Of a DNA stretch of 64,000 nt, positions 6,340 through 14,338 are shown one piece after another. The stretch lies in NCBI RefSeq assembly GCF_001027925.1, contig NZ_LECT01000031.1:1-64000 (forward strand). The letters are read 5' to 3'. The translations under genes and the position numbers were made by a program. Each line of letters begins with the position of its first letter. The stretch's first letter is position 1. A model generated the notes under the pieces. It did not search any database. It saw only the letters and a program-made list of their open reading frames with translations, and was not told the origin of the DNA. The stretch is from Rhodopirellula islandica (GTDB taxonomy: Bacteria > Planctomycetota > Planctomycetia > Pirellulales > Pirellulaceae).

Positions 6340-6413
6340 GTGTTTGCGTTCGACCTCCCCTCGCTTCGCTCGACCCTCCTGCCAGGAGGGTGAATTGGTT
6401 CTTCGGCTGGACG
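6340..6413. repeat. 74-bp direct repeat, left copy
   Basis: The text from GTGTTTGCGTTCGACC to GGCTGGACG reappears with only a few changes at 7585-7658. It contains the inverted pair CACCCTCCTG/CAGGAGGGTG. The two copies bracket the 193-bp tandem array. A related CCTCCCCTCGCTTCGCTCG phrase occurs at about 9341. Confidence 0.8.
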
Positions 6414-6559
6414 CTCCCTTTCCGACCCGTTCCGTTTGGACTCGTCGAGTTTGTTTTAGGGTGGCCGTTCTTGGCCGACATTCAAAACTCCGACGGGCAA
6501 GAGTGCCCATCACAACGCGACGCGTGAGCGAGGGATGCCACCCCAACTTCTACGACGGC

Positions 6560-6655
6560 CCCATCCGGGGCGACCGCTTGTTTTTCGGCATCGGTCTCTC
6601 GGGGCTTCCGCCCCGAGCTAAGCACGACGGCCCCATCCGGGGCGAAAACCAAACG
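6560..6655. repeat. REP-like palindromes
   Basis: The phrase CGGCCCCATCCGGGGCGA occurs at about 6553 and again at about 6630. A GGGGC/GCCCC hairpin (GGGGCTTCCGCCCCGAGC) lies between them. No reading frame here looks like a protein. These are dispersed extragenic palindromes. Confidence 0.6.
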
Positions 6656-6690
6656 CCAGCCACCATTTGTTTTTCGAGCGTCGCCAAAGA

Positions 6691-7493
6691 ACCAGTGCCA
6701 GGTGGGACCTGGCCTACGAGCGACAACGCGTCCGTCACAAGGTTGTTGGAGGTGGTTGATGCGATGGGGGCATTGAGAAGTGGGAGACGCACCAATCGTC
6801 ATATCTGAATTCTGGCGAATCCAGCTACCACGAGGAGCGTTTAGGGCACCTTTCATCGCGAGGGTGGAGTTGTTTGACACAGAACCAGTGCCAGGTGGGA
6901 CCTGGCCTACGAGCGGCAATGCGTCCGTCGCAAGGTTGTTGGAGGTGGTTGATGCGACAGGGGCCTTGAGAAGTGGAAGACGCACCAATCGTCACATCTG
7001 AATTCTGGCGAATCCAGCTACCGCGAGGAGCGTCCAGGGCACCTTTCATCGCGAGGGTGGTGTTGTTTGACACAGATCCAGTGCCAGGTGGGACCTGGCC
7101 TACGAGCGACAACGCGTCCGTCGCAAGGTTGTTGGAGGTGGTTGATGCGATGGGGGCATTGAGAAGTGGGAGACCCACTAATCGTCATATCTGAATTCTG
7201 GCGAATCCAGCTACCGCGAGGAGCGTCCAGAGCACCTTTCATCGCGAGGGTGGTGTTGTTTGACATAGAACCAGTGCCAGGTGGGACCTGGCCTACGAGC
7301 GGCAACGCGTCCGTCGCAAGGTTGTTGGAGGTGGTTGATGCGACGGGGCATTGAGAAGTGGGAGACGCACCAATCGTCATATCTGAATTCTGGCGAATCC
7401 AGCTACCACGAGGAGCGTCCAGGGCACCTTTCATCGCGAGGGTGGTGTGGTTTGACACAGAACCAGTGCCAGGTGGGACGTGGCCTACGAGCG
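6691..7493. repeat. 193-bp tandem repeat array, four units plus a partial
   Basis: Units start at 6691, 6884, 7077, 7270 and 7462 with period 193 (the last step is 192 because one G is lost). Each contains the palindrome CCAGGTGGGACCTGG, the phrase GTTGTTGGAGGTGGTTGATG, and ATCTGAATTCTGGCGAATCC. The fifth unit stops after about 32 bases. Because 193 is not a multiple of three and the reading frames on both strands just restate the repeat, the array is treated as noncoding. Confidence 0.93.
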
Positions 7494-7584
7494 ACCGACT
7501 TGCTGGCGCGGCGCTGTTGAACAGGGGAGTGGCAAGTCCTTTTGCAATTTGCAATTGTCAATTTGACTTTTTCAATTGACTGAG

Positions 7585-7658
7585 GTGTTTGGGTTCGACC
7601 TCCCCTCGCTTCGCTCGACCCTCCTGCCAGGAGGGTGGATTGGTTCTTTGGCTGGACG
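7585..7658. repeat. 74-bp direct repeat, right copy
   Basis: This is the partner of 6340-6413, in the same orientation, just before the 3' end of the SGNH hydrolase gene. It is preceded by the A/T-rich phrase GCAATTTGCAATTGTCAATT at about 7542. Confidence 0.8.
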
Positions 7659-7689
7659 TCCTGCCGCGGAAATCTTGCTGGGGACGCTC

Positions 7690-8688
7690 TCAATCCTTTT
7701 CGGCGGCACTCCGTGATTTGGCGACGCCGTGGACGACATCGCCGCCTTGTTGGGCGGCTTGGTTGGCGATCGTTTGCAAGTGCGCGGCGTACTCGGCGCC
7801 CAGTTGGTTGGGCACGAATTCGTTGCCGATCGGGCTCTCGCCGTACAAGCATTCAAACCACACGCACGCGCCCAAGTATTCGCCGGCAAGGTTGGCGTGG
7901 TGGCCGTCCATTTTCAGTTGAGGTTTTTCCTTGGATTTGTTCCAACTGTACCCAGCATGCAAAGAGTGAGTTTGCTCCGGAAGACTTGGGTACTCGAGTG
8001 ACTGGGCGTCGAAGTCTTCGGGTGGTTGGTATCCGAATTTCGGATCGTTGTCGGCGATCCAGAACGCGTCGCCGACTGGGATTCGATTGGCGGCTAATTC
8101 GGCTGTGATCGTTTGGTAGGCTTCGCTAAGCCCTTCGTACATGGCTTGTTGAGTGCCCGGTTCACCCGCAGCGGGTTTCGATCGATTGAATCGCGGGTCG
8201 TCGCTGCGATACGCCCAGGTTTGATGCACCAGCAACTTGGCTTGCGGCGCCTCGCGACGAATGATCTCCGCGAGTTGTTGGGCGTACGGGCGGTAGGTCT
8301 GGACGTCATGGCTTTTGAAGCTGACTTGCTGAATCGTGACGAAGTCCCACGGTTCGCTCCGCAGCGCTTCCTGCAGGGTGTTGCCGTTGCTGTATTTGGC
8401 GGACGCCGCAGTGGGATCGTTCTCGAACGCCAATGCTTTCTTCGCGTGCAACTCCAAAGGTGACCCACCGATGGAGAGCATTGTGTGAGTCAGCTTGTGC
8501 CCGCCTGCTTCGACCACCTCGTCCAAGAACCGAGTCGCGTTGTGAGTGAAGCTGTTGCCGATCGTCAGAATGCGAACGTGTTTTGGACTGTCGTGGGCAG
8601 GTTGCTCAGGTGAGTCAGCGAAGGATGACGGCCCAGCGTTCAATGAAATCAACGTGAAAAGACAAACGAAGAAAATCGGTCGGAACAT
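7690..8688 (-). CDS. Secreted SGNH-fold hydrolase (DUF4886-like), 332 aa
   Basis: An exported esterase-like enzyme of unknown substrate. The ATG at 8688 gives a signal peptide (MFRPIFFVCLFTLISLNAGP). An upstream in-frame extension of 61 residues exists but precedes the signal peptide and is rejected. Block I ILTIGNSFTHN near residue 40 carries the nucleophilic serine. The C-terminal DGHHAN carries the Asp/His pair of the SGNH triad. The middle has VTIQQVSFKS, typical of this DUF4886 group in planctomycetes. It is flanked by repeats on both sides, with no operon partner. Confidence 0.85.
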   Translation of the reverse strand: MFRPIFFVCLFTLISLNAGPSSFADSPEQPAHDSPKHVRILTIGNSFTHNATRFLDEVVEAGGHKLTHTMLSIGGSPLELHAKKALAFENDPTAASAKYSNGNTLQEALRSEPWDFVTIQQVSFKSHDVQTYRPYAQQLAEIIRREAPQAKLLVHQTWAYRSDDPRFNRSKPAAGEPGTQQAMYEGLSEAYQTITAELAANRIPVGDAFWIADNDPKFGYQPPEDFDAQSLEYPSLPEQTHSLHAGYSWNKSKEKPQLKMDGHHANLAGEYLGACVWFECLYGESPIGNEFVPNQLGAEYAAHLQTIANQAAQQGGDVVHGVAKSRSAAEKD

Positions 8689-9450
8689 GGTGGGGGCATT
8701 CCTCTGGAGTTGGTGGGAAGGTGGGGCGGGGCCGCCTATGGTACTTGAAGTCGGAGGGCGGTTTCCGACGAATGGTATTGATACGGCGCTTGTCGCTATT
8801 GAAAAAGCGAAAGTGTAAATTGACAGTTGTAAAATGCCGGAATGCGCGGATGAAGTCGCATCATTTTGCATTTTTCAATTGTCAACTTAACCTTTTCAAT
8901 GAGTTGCATTCAGTTCGCACACTTACCGCCCTGCCAACATTTTCATCAGCCCAGGTGAACGCTCGGTTGTGCAATGTTTGGGGGTGACGCCGCTTTGGAT
9001 TCAAAAACAAAGGGTGGCTGGCGTCTGGGTTTCGTCCCGGATGGGTCCGTTGTGGGAGTTGGGGGAGTCCCTCGCTCACGCGTCGGGTTGTGATGGGGGC
9101 TTGGCAGACTCTGGCGTGCAAGAGTGCACATCCTCCCTGTGTTGAAACGTCGTTGACGATTGAGTCGAAAAGCCGTCACCATTGGCGTTTTGATTGCGGA
9201 TGCCAATTTTGTTCCTGGATTGCACTCGTAGGCCAGAACAAAACAACTTGAAGGTCGTGCGGTTTTCATTCACTCGCCCTTTGGTAGGGGCGGCCCGCTT
9301 CGGGCTGGGGAGGGTTGCGCGCTGGATCCGATACTCGACCCTCCCCTCGCTTCGCTCGGCCCTCCCAGAGGGAGGGTGATGAGAATCGCCCGGCAATGCA
9401 GCACTTTAAAACTGCACGACCTTTTTGCAAATTGACTGTCAGGCCTGGAA
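8689..9450. other. Noncoding, repeat-rich stretch
   Basis: No supportable gene. It contains a long inverted repeat at 8816-8889. A CCTCCCCTCGCTTCGCTCGG/CCCTCCCAGAGGGAGGG element lies at about 9339-9380. A fragment of the ACGAGC/CTCGTAGGCCAG phrase (about 9223) resembles the 193-bp array. Confidence 0.6.
8816..8889. repeat. Imperfect inverted repeat, 22-bp arms
   Basis: TAAATTGACAGTTGTAAAATGC (8816-8837) faces GCATTTTTCAATTGTCAACTTA (8868-8889), its near-complement. Similar CAATTGTCAATTTGAC text occurs at about 7554, and GCAAATTGACTGTCAGG at about 9426, so this is a dispersed family. Confidence 0.65.
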
Positions 9451-11085
9451 TCAAGCCTGGTCTGGGAAGAACTTTGCCAGGGTTTCTTTCGGTGGCTTGG
9501 GCGTCACCATGGAAACCACGACCATCGCAATCAGGGTGCTGAGCACCATCGCGACAACGGGCATCACTTCGTAAGTCTCGCCACCAAACGGCAGACGCAA
9601 GACGTACTTGCTCAAACCCTCTGGGTCCAAGGTGCCTTGGTAGAAGAGATACGACCAACTGGTGATGGCGGCCAAAATACCGGCGATTGCACCCGATGCG
9701 GTGAGGCCTCGCCAGTAGAGCGCGGCCACAACCAACGGGAACAACGCGCTGAATCCGCTGAAACACCAGACTCCCAGGGCAAACACACTGCGAACGTTGC
9801 CGAGGCTGAGAAGGTACGTGATGGCCACGATTCCGACGATGAACAATCGTGTGAAGAGGACTTGTTGTTTGTCCGAGAAACGGTCTTCACCGAAGGTGTG
9901 GTTGACCACGTCGTTGTTGAACATTGTTCCGATGCACAGGAATTGACTGTCCAGGCTGGACATGATCGCGGCCAAGATTCCCGCGGCCAAAAAGCCACCG
10001 AGGATGGGTGCGGTCTGAGTCTTGACCAAGAATGGCAACACCTTGTTCGCATCCACAATGTCGCCACCGGGCAATCGTGGCAGTGGTGGCTTGGTCGGCA
10101 TCAATTCACCGGTCGCCCAAACGCCCACCAGAACACACGGCACCCAAACGATCATGATGAACAGTGGGTGACAGACGACCGACAGCTTGAACGTGCTGGC
10201 TTTCTTGGCCGTCATCCAGTGTTGGAACAGGTGTGGGAACATCCCAACCGACAACGGAATCATCAGGTAGGTGAAGAACTTTGTCTTGCTCATCGCCACC
10301 CGTGTTTTGCCTTCTTCGGGAATCGATTCACCGAGCACGCGAAGATTTTCGAAGAAGCTGTCTTGTTTGCCCAGTTTGTTCGCAATGACGAAGAACGTCA
10401 CGACACCTAAGACCATGAAGACCAAAGTCTGGAAGGTGTTGGCCCAGGTCGTGCCTCGCATCCCGCCAAAGAAAACGTAGACCAAAACGACGGTGCAGAT
10501 GGTCAGCGAACCGAGCCAAGCGGGAATGCCACCGTGAACGGCCGGGTCGATTCCGCCGGGGCCACCTTCCAGTGGGACGGGGAACATGTCGGGGGCCAGT
10601 CCAGCGGTGAGAGCTTGGACAACGCCACCGGCGCTGATCACACCGACCAACAGGTACGGGATGATCATGCCGACCAGGATTGGGAACAGCAGCCATCCGA
10701 CCAAGTTGTTGTTCAAACGGTCGCGAAAGAATTCGATTTGGGTGGTGTAGTTGTGGGCGCGGGCGAACCGCCAGACTTTGACACCGATCAAAAAGAAGCA
10801 CAGCGAGTGGATGATCCCACTGCTGCTGGCCAGCATGCCGTAGACGCCGATGCCTTCGCGGAAGGCTTCGCCGCTGCTGCCGACCAGGGCGAAGGCGGTC
10901 ATGGTCGTTCCAAACATGCTCATCAACAGCAGGAATGGACCGATCGAATGGCTGGCGACTTGGTAATCTTCCTTCGTTCCGCGAAACAGGCGGCTGCTGA
11001 AGAGGCCCAGCGCGAGTAACAAACTCAAGTACACCAGAATGATGATGAACTGAGGGACACCATTGTGCATTGCGAAGAGCATCAT
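9451..11085 (-). CDS. Sodium:solute symporter (SSS family), 544 aa
   Basis: A secondary transporter of the SSS/SLC5 family in the cytoplasmic membrane; the substrate is not evident. About 13 hydrophobic segments occur, starting with FIIILVYLSLLLALGLFSSR. Family-type patches include SMFGTTMTAFALVGSSGEAF in early helices and LDSQFLCIGTMFNNDVV in the sodium-site region, plus GGMRGTTWANTFQ. Length is normal. It begins in a 4-bp ATGA overlap with the DUF3311 gene upstream, so the two are translationally coupled, as seen for other SSS carriers with small membrane partners. Confidence 0.92.
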   Translation of the reverse strand: MMLFAMHNGVPQFIIILVYLSLLLALGLFSSRLFRGTKEDYQVASHSIGPFLLLMSMFGTTMTAFALVGSSGEAFREGIGVYGMLASSSGIIHSLCFFLIGVKVWRFARAHNYTTQIEFFRDRLNNNLVGWLLFPILVGMIIPYLLVGVISAGGVVQALTAGLAPDMFPVPLEGGPGGIDPAVHGGIPAWLGSLTICTVVLVYVFFGGMRGTTWANTFQTLVFMVLGVVTFFVIANKLGKQDSFFENLRVLGESIPEEGKTRVAMSKTKFFTYLMIPLSVGMFPHLFQHWMTAKKASTFKLSVVCHPLFIMIVWVPCVLVGVWATGELMPTKPPLPRLPGGDIVDANKVLPFLVKTQTAPILGGFLAAGILAAIMSSLDSQFLCIGTMFNNDVVNHTFGEDRFSDKQQVLFTRLFIVGIVAITYLLSLGNVRSVFALGVWCFSGFSALFPLVVAALYWRGLTASGAIAGILAAITSWSYLFYQGTLDPEGLSKYVLRLPFGGETYEVMPVVAMVLSTLIAMVVVSMVTPKPPKETLAKFFPDQA

Positions 11086-11339
11086 CGTTGTGGCTCCTCT
11101 TCATCGAGAGGCCAAGCGATTCGTGTCGCCAAGAACCACGTGAAGGAGGCGGCAATCGAGATCCCGGCGTGCCACGCCAGTCCGATGGGCATGAATCCGA
11201 ACAGCAACGTGTCGTTGGTCCACAACCAATTGTCTTGGTGAAGAATCAAGAGCACGATGACCAAACCGGCGATGAGGAGGGCGCCACCTGTCAGACCTTT
11301 CCGGTCAGGCGGAGCGGACGAATCAGTCGAGTTGGGCAT
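11082..11339 (-). CDS. DUF3311 small membrane protein, 85 aa
   Basis: Probable small accessory subunit of the adjacent symporter. It has two membrane segments (GGALLIAGLVIVLLILHQD and GIAWHAG-type helix) and the DUF3311 pattern DNWLWTNDTLLFGFMPIGLA. The ATG at 11339 (MPNSTDSSAPP) is chosen; the upstream extension is arginine-rich and unlikely. Its last bases overlap the symporter start by 4 bp. The pairing with SSS carriers is known for the family; its exact role is not. Confidence 0.85.
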   Translation of the reverse strand: MPNSTDSSAPPDRKGLTGGALLIAGLVIVLLILHQDNWLWTNDTLLFGFMPIGLAWHAGISIAASFTWFLATRIAWPLDEEEPQR

Positions 11340-11597
11340 GATGGAGAGTTTCAGGCGAGACGGGGGAGGAAGGTGGGACCGGCAGAATCTGAAGCGGAAT
11401 GGCGTTCGGCAGAGAAATGCCGTCATTCTGGGCATGCAAACCACTGTCAGGGAAGTAGTCTAATGGGATCACGGGGGCGACGATATCCATGGTTTGAATT
11501 ACTGTAGGAGCCAGTTGTTTCGCGTTGTCCGGACCGAAACGGGCCTCCTCCCTGCTGCCGCGGAACTCGCCGGCACATTCAACACGTTTTCTGCCGC

Positions 11598-13448
11598 ATG
11601 GAATCTTTGTTTGACCCCTTGGTTTGGCCGACGGTTTGGCCCATGTGGCTGACCATTGGAGTCGCGATTGCGCTGTTGCTTGGTTTGGCGACACGAGCCG
11701 CGGCGACGGATCTTTTGGCGCTGACGGCCTTGTCGGTGTTGGTTGTCGTTCAGGATCTGACTGGAACGACGCTGCTGCCTGATCCGACGCAGGCGGTCGC
11801 AGGATTCGGCAACAAAGGCTTGATCACGATCGCGTTGTTGTTTGCAGTGGTCGCTGGTCTGGAACTCACTGGTGGAACCGAGCTGGCCACGGGATGGTTG
11901 CTTTCCAAAGCCAAGAATCTCCGTGACACCCAGATTCGGATGTTACTGCCGGTCGCGCTCTTGAGCGGTTTTTTGAACAACACCCCTGTCGTCGCGGCGA
12001 TGTTGCCTGTCGTGGGTGATCTGGGAAAACGGTTGTCGATCAGTCCCAGTCGATTGCTGTTGCCGCTTTCCTACGCCGCGATTTTGGGCGGGATGTGCAC
12101 GTTGATGGGAACCAGCACGAACCTGTTGGTTCGTGATGAGTACAACCAATACGTCGCCGATGCGCATGCAGCCGGCGAGGAGATGAAACTGTCGGAACTC
12201 AGTTTCTTCACGCCGGCGATCGCTGGGATTCCGGCCACCATCCTGGGATTGATCTACATCATCGGGGCGTCCAAGTGGTTGTTGCCCGAACGCAAGCCAG
12301 CGGTGAGTGTCGGTGACGATCCCCAGAAGTACACCGTTGAGATGCAGGTGGAGTTGATGGGGCCGTTGGTGGGCAAAACGCTGCAAGAAGCCGGGTTGCG
12401 TGCTCTGCCAGGTTTGTATGTTGCCGAAGTCCAGCGCGCCGACGGTCGCATCGAGCCTGCCAAACCGGAGCAACGTCTGTATGGCGAAGACATTTTGATT
12501 TTAGTCGGCGACGTGGACAGTGTGGTCGACCTGCGGAAGATCCGTGGTTTGATCACTCCCGGTGACCAGGCTCGCAAGTTAGAGATTCCCGCTTGGCGAC
12601 GAACGTTGGTGGAAGCCGTCGTCAGTCCACGTTGCAGCTTGATTGGCAAGACGATTCGCGAGGGACGGTTTCGTTCCAATTTCAATGCCGCCGTGGTCGC
12701 GGTTGCTCGCGGTGGCCGGCGTTTGGAAGGCAAGCTGGGGGACGTTCGGATTGAGCCAGGCGATGTGTTGTTGTTGGAAGCATCGAAGTCCTTCATGCAT
12801 CGTCAACGTGGCGGCAGTGACTTCTACCTTGTGAGCAGCGTCGATCGAGGTGAGATTCGCCGGCACGAACGGGCACCGTTGGCGCTTGGGATCATGTTGG
12901 TGATGGTGATCGTGGCGGCATTGAATTGGTTGTCAATTTTGAGTGCCGCTATGATGGCGGCCTGTGCAATGGTGCTGACACGCTGTTGCACGACCTCGGA
13001 AGCGCGACGCAGTATCGATTGGTCAGTGTTGATTGTGATCGGTTCGGCGATCGGAATTGGCCGAGCGATGGAACAGAGCGGAGCGGCAGGGCAAATCGCT
13101 GGTGGGCTGTTGAGCATTGCCCAGGGAAATCCGTTGGGCACCTTGATCGCGATTTATGTTGCCACCGTGATCTGCACCGAATTGATCACAAACAACGCGG
13201 CGGCCATGTTGATGTTCCCGATTGCCTGGACGGCCGGTGCTCAACTTGGAACGGATCCAATGCCGTTGGTGGTGGCGGTGATGATCGCGGCTTCGGCGAG
13301 CTTCCTGACTCCGTTTGGTTATCAGACAAACACAATGGTGTACGGTGTCGGTGGTTACCGACTGCGTGACTACATTCAATTTGGGTTGCCGCTGAGTCTG
13401 CTCGTTGGTGTGGTGTCGATTGGAATGTTGACGTGGTGGTATCAGTGA
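11598..13448 (+). CDS. SLC13-type anion permease with two TrkA-C domains, 616 aa
   Basis: A member of the divalent anion/sodium symporter (SLC13/CitMHS-like) superfamily, likely for sulfate or a carboxylate. N-terminal helices run to about residue 230, with GFLNNTPVVAAMLPV and MGTSTNLLV forming the first re-entrant substrate loop. Two TrkA-C/RCK_C-like cytosolic domains occupy about 245-330 and 335-415 (GDVRIEPGDVLLLEA). C-terminal helices follow, with ITNNAAAMLMFPIA and TPFGYQTNTMVYG. Domain order and size match bacterial SAC1-like permeases. The start is ATG 11598. It is divergent from the symporter pair. Confidence 0.9.
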   Translation: MESLFDPLVWPTVWPMWLTIGVAIALLLGLATRAAATDLLALTALSVLVVVQDLTGTTLLPDPTQAVAGFGNKGLITIALLFAVVAGLELTGGTELATGWLLSKAKNLRDTQIRMLLPVALLSGFLNNTPVVAAMLPVVGDLGKRLSISPSRLLLPLSYAAILGGMCTLMGTSTNLLVRDEYNQYVADAHAAGEEMKLSELSFFTPAIAGIPATILGLIYIIGASKWLLPERKPAVSVGDDPQKYTVEMQVELMGPLVGKTLQEAGLRALPGLYVAEVQRADGRIEPAKPEQRLYGEDILILVGDVDSVVDLRKIRGLITPGDQARKLEIPAWRRTLVEAVVSPRCSLIGKTIREGRFRSNFNAAVVAVARGGRRLEGKLGDVRIEPGDVLLLEASKSFMHRQRGGSDFYLVSSVDRGEIRRHERAPLALGIMLVMVIVAALNWLSILSAAMMAACAMVLTRCCTTSEARRSIDWSVLIVIGSAIGIGRAMEQSGAAGQIAGGLLSIAQGNPLGTLIAIYVATVICTELITNNAAAMLMFPIAWTAGAQLGTDPMPLVVAVMIAASASFLTPFGYQTNTMVYGVGGYRLRDYIQFGLPLSLLVGVVSIGMLTWWYQ

Positions 13449-13530
13449 TCATGACATTCCACCATTGGGACCGCGTTTTGTTTCCACGTTACCATTTTTG
13501 GGCTGATTCTGTTTTCGGGGGCTTGGGTTG

Positions 13531-13941
13531 ATGAGCGAACGTTTTTCAGATGCTCCCATTTCACGATTGGTTGGATTTCAAGTTCATCCCAGTGAGTGCG
13601 TGGACGGTGATCCGGACGCGGGCACAGCGACCGTGGACATTCAGTGTGGTCCCCAGCATCACAATCCAATGGGGCGCGTGCACGGCGGTTTGGTGTCTGC
13701 TCTAGCAGACGCCGCGATGGGGATCGCGTTCGGTCGGACACTGCTATCCAGCGAGGACTTTTCGACGATTGAGATGAAAGTCAGCTTCATTCGTCCGGTT
13801 CGTGAAGGTCTTCTATCGGCCAAGGCGACCGTGATCCAGCGAGGCCTGCGAATCGGGTTCGTGGAATGTCAGATCACAAACGAAAAGGGAAAGTTGGTCG
13901 CGACCGCGTCCTCGACCTGCACGGTGCTGGCGGGAGGATAA
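13531..13941 (+). CDS. PaaI-like hotdog-fold thioesterase, 136 aa
   Basis: Probable acyl-CoA thioesterase of the PaaI/YdiI type. The hotdog signature is clear: HHNPMGRVHGGLVSALADAA carries the HGG substrate loop and the helix residue Asp. STIEMKVSFIRPVREG is the following beta-strand region. Length is normal for a single hotdog domain. The ATG at 13531 is used; a TTG codon precedes it. It stands alone, 80 bp after the permease. Confidence 0.88.
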   Translation: MSERFSDAPISRLVGFQVHPSECVDGDPDAGTATVDIQCGPQHHNPMGRVHGGLVSALADAAMGIAFGRTLLSSEDFSTIEMKVSFIRPVREGLLSAKATVIQRGLRIGFVECQITNEKGKLVATASSTCTVLAGG

Positions 13942-14031
13942 GCAGGTAGGCAGGTGTCATCGGGTATGTGAGCCGTTTGGCGTTCGCCACGGTTCCCACG
14001 CACAACCGGGGCCAACGCCCAAACGGCTCAC
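13939..14031. repeat. Dispersed REP/BIME element, copy 1
   Basis: A hairpin element with ends GTGAGCCGTTTGG (13968-13980) and CCAAACGGCTCAC (14019-14031), preceded by AGCAGGTAGGCAGGTGTCAT. The same element occurs in opposite orientation at 22631-22724. The GTGAGCCG head is shared with the tandem arrays at 38060-39962. Confidence 0.85.
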
Positions 14032-14127
14032 TCATTTTGATCCAATCATTCCGGCGTACCTGCTTAAAACCGAACAAGAAGGGAGCCAGGGGCACCGTCT
14101 TCGGCGACCTGTGTTAGACTGTCGCTC

Positions 14128-14258
14128 CTAGTGGTCTGTCACAGCTAAAAGTGAGGGTTGATCGTAGTGGACGAGGCCACGAGTCCTTGGATTTGACGCC
14201 AGTTCAGGACTCGTGGCCTCGTCCACTACCCTAAAAACAAGTCCTGACAGACCACTAG
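14128..14258. repeat. Nested palindromic element, MITE-like, 131 bp
   Basis: Outer 14-bp perfect inverted repeats CTAGTGGTCTGTCA (14128-14141) and TGACAGACCACTAG (14245-14258) enclose an inner 24-bp perfect stem. The inner stem runs from 14164-14187 to 14206-14229, begins GTAGTGGACGAGGCCACGAG, and has an 18-bp loop. There is no coding frame. It looks like a nonautonomous element or a strong bidirectional hairpin ahead of the sulfatase gene. Confidence 0.88.
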
Positions 14259-14338
14259 CCTGATTCTTGTGTCCAGCTGAACAAGCGATGTTTTGTTCGT
14301 GGTCATGCCTGCCTCTCCATCCCACCTCGCAAATCTCT

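Noticed and set aside
5623-6546. A 307-codon minus-strand frame opposite the integrase
   Set aside because: It is a shadow of intI. It is arginine/proline-rich and unlike any family, while the plus-strand protein has all catalytic residues.
6482-7554. Several overlapping frames of 60-180 codons on both strands within the tandem array
   Set aside because: They repeat the same peptide only because the DNA repeats. The 193-bp period shifts the frame each unit, and no start or RBS is conserved.
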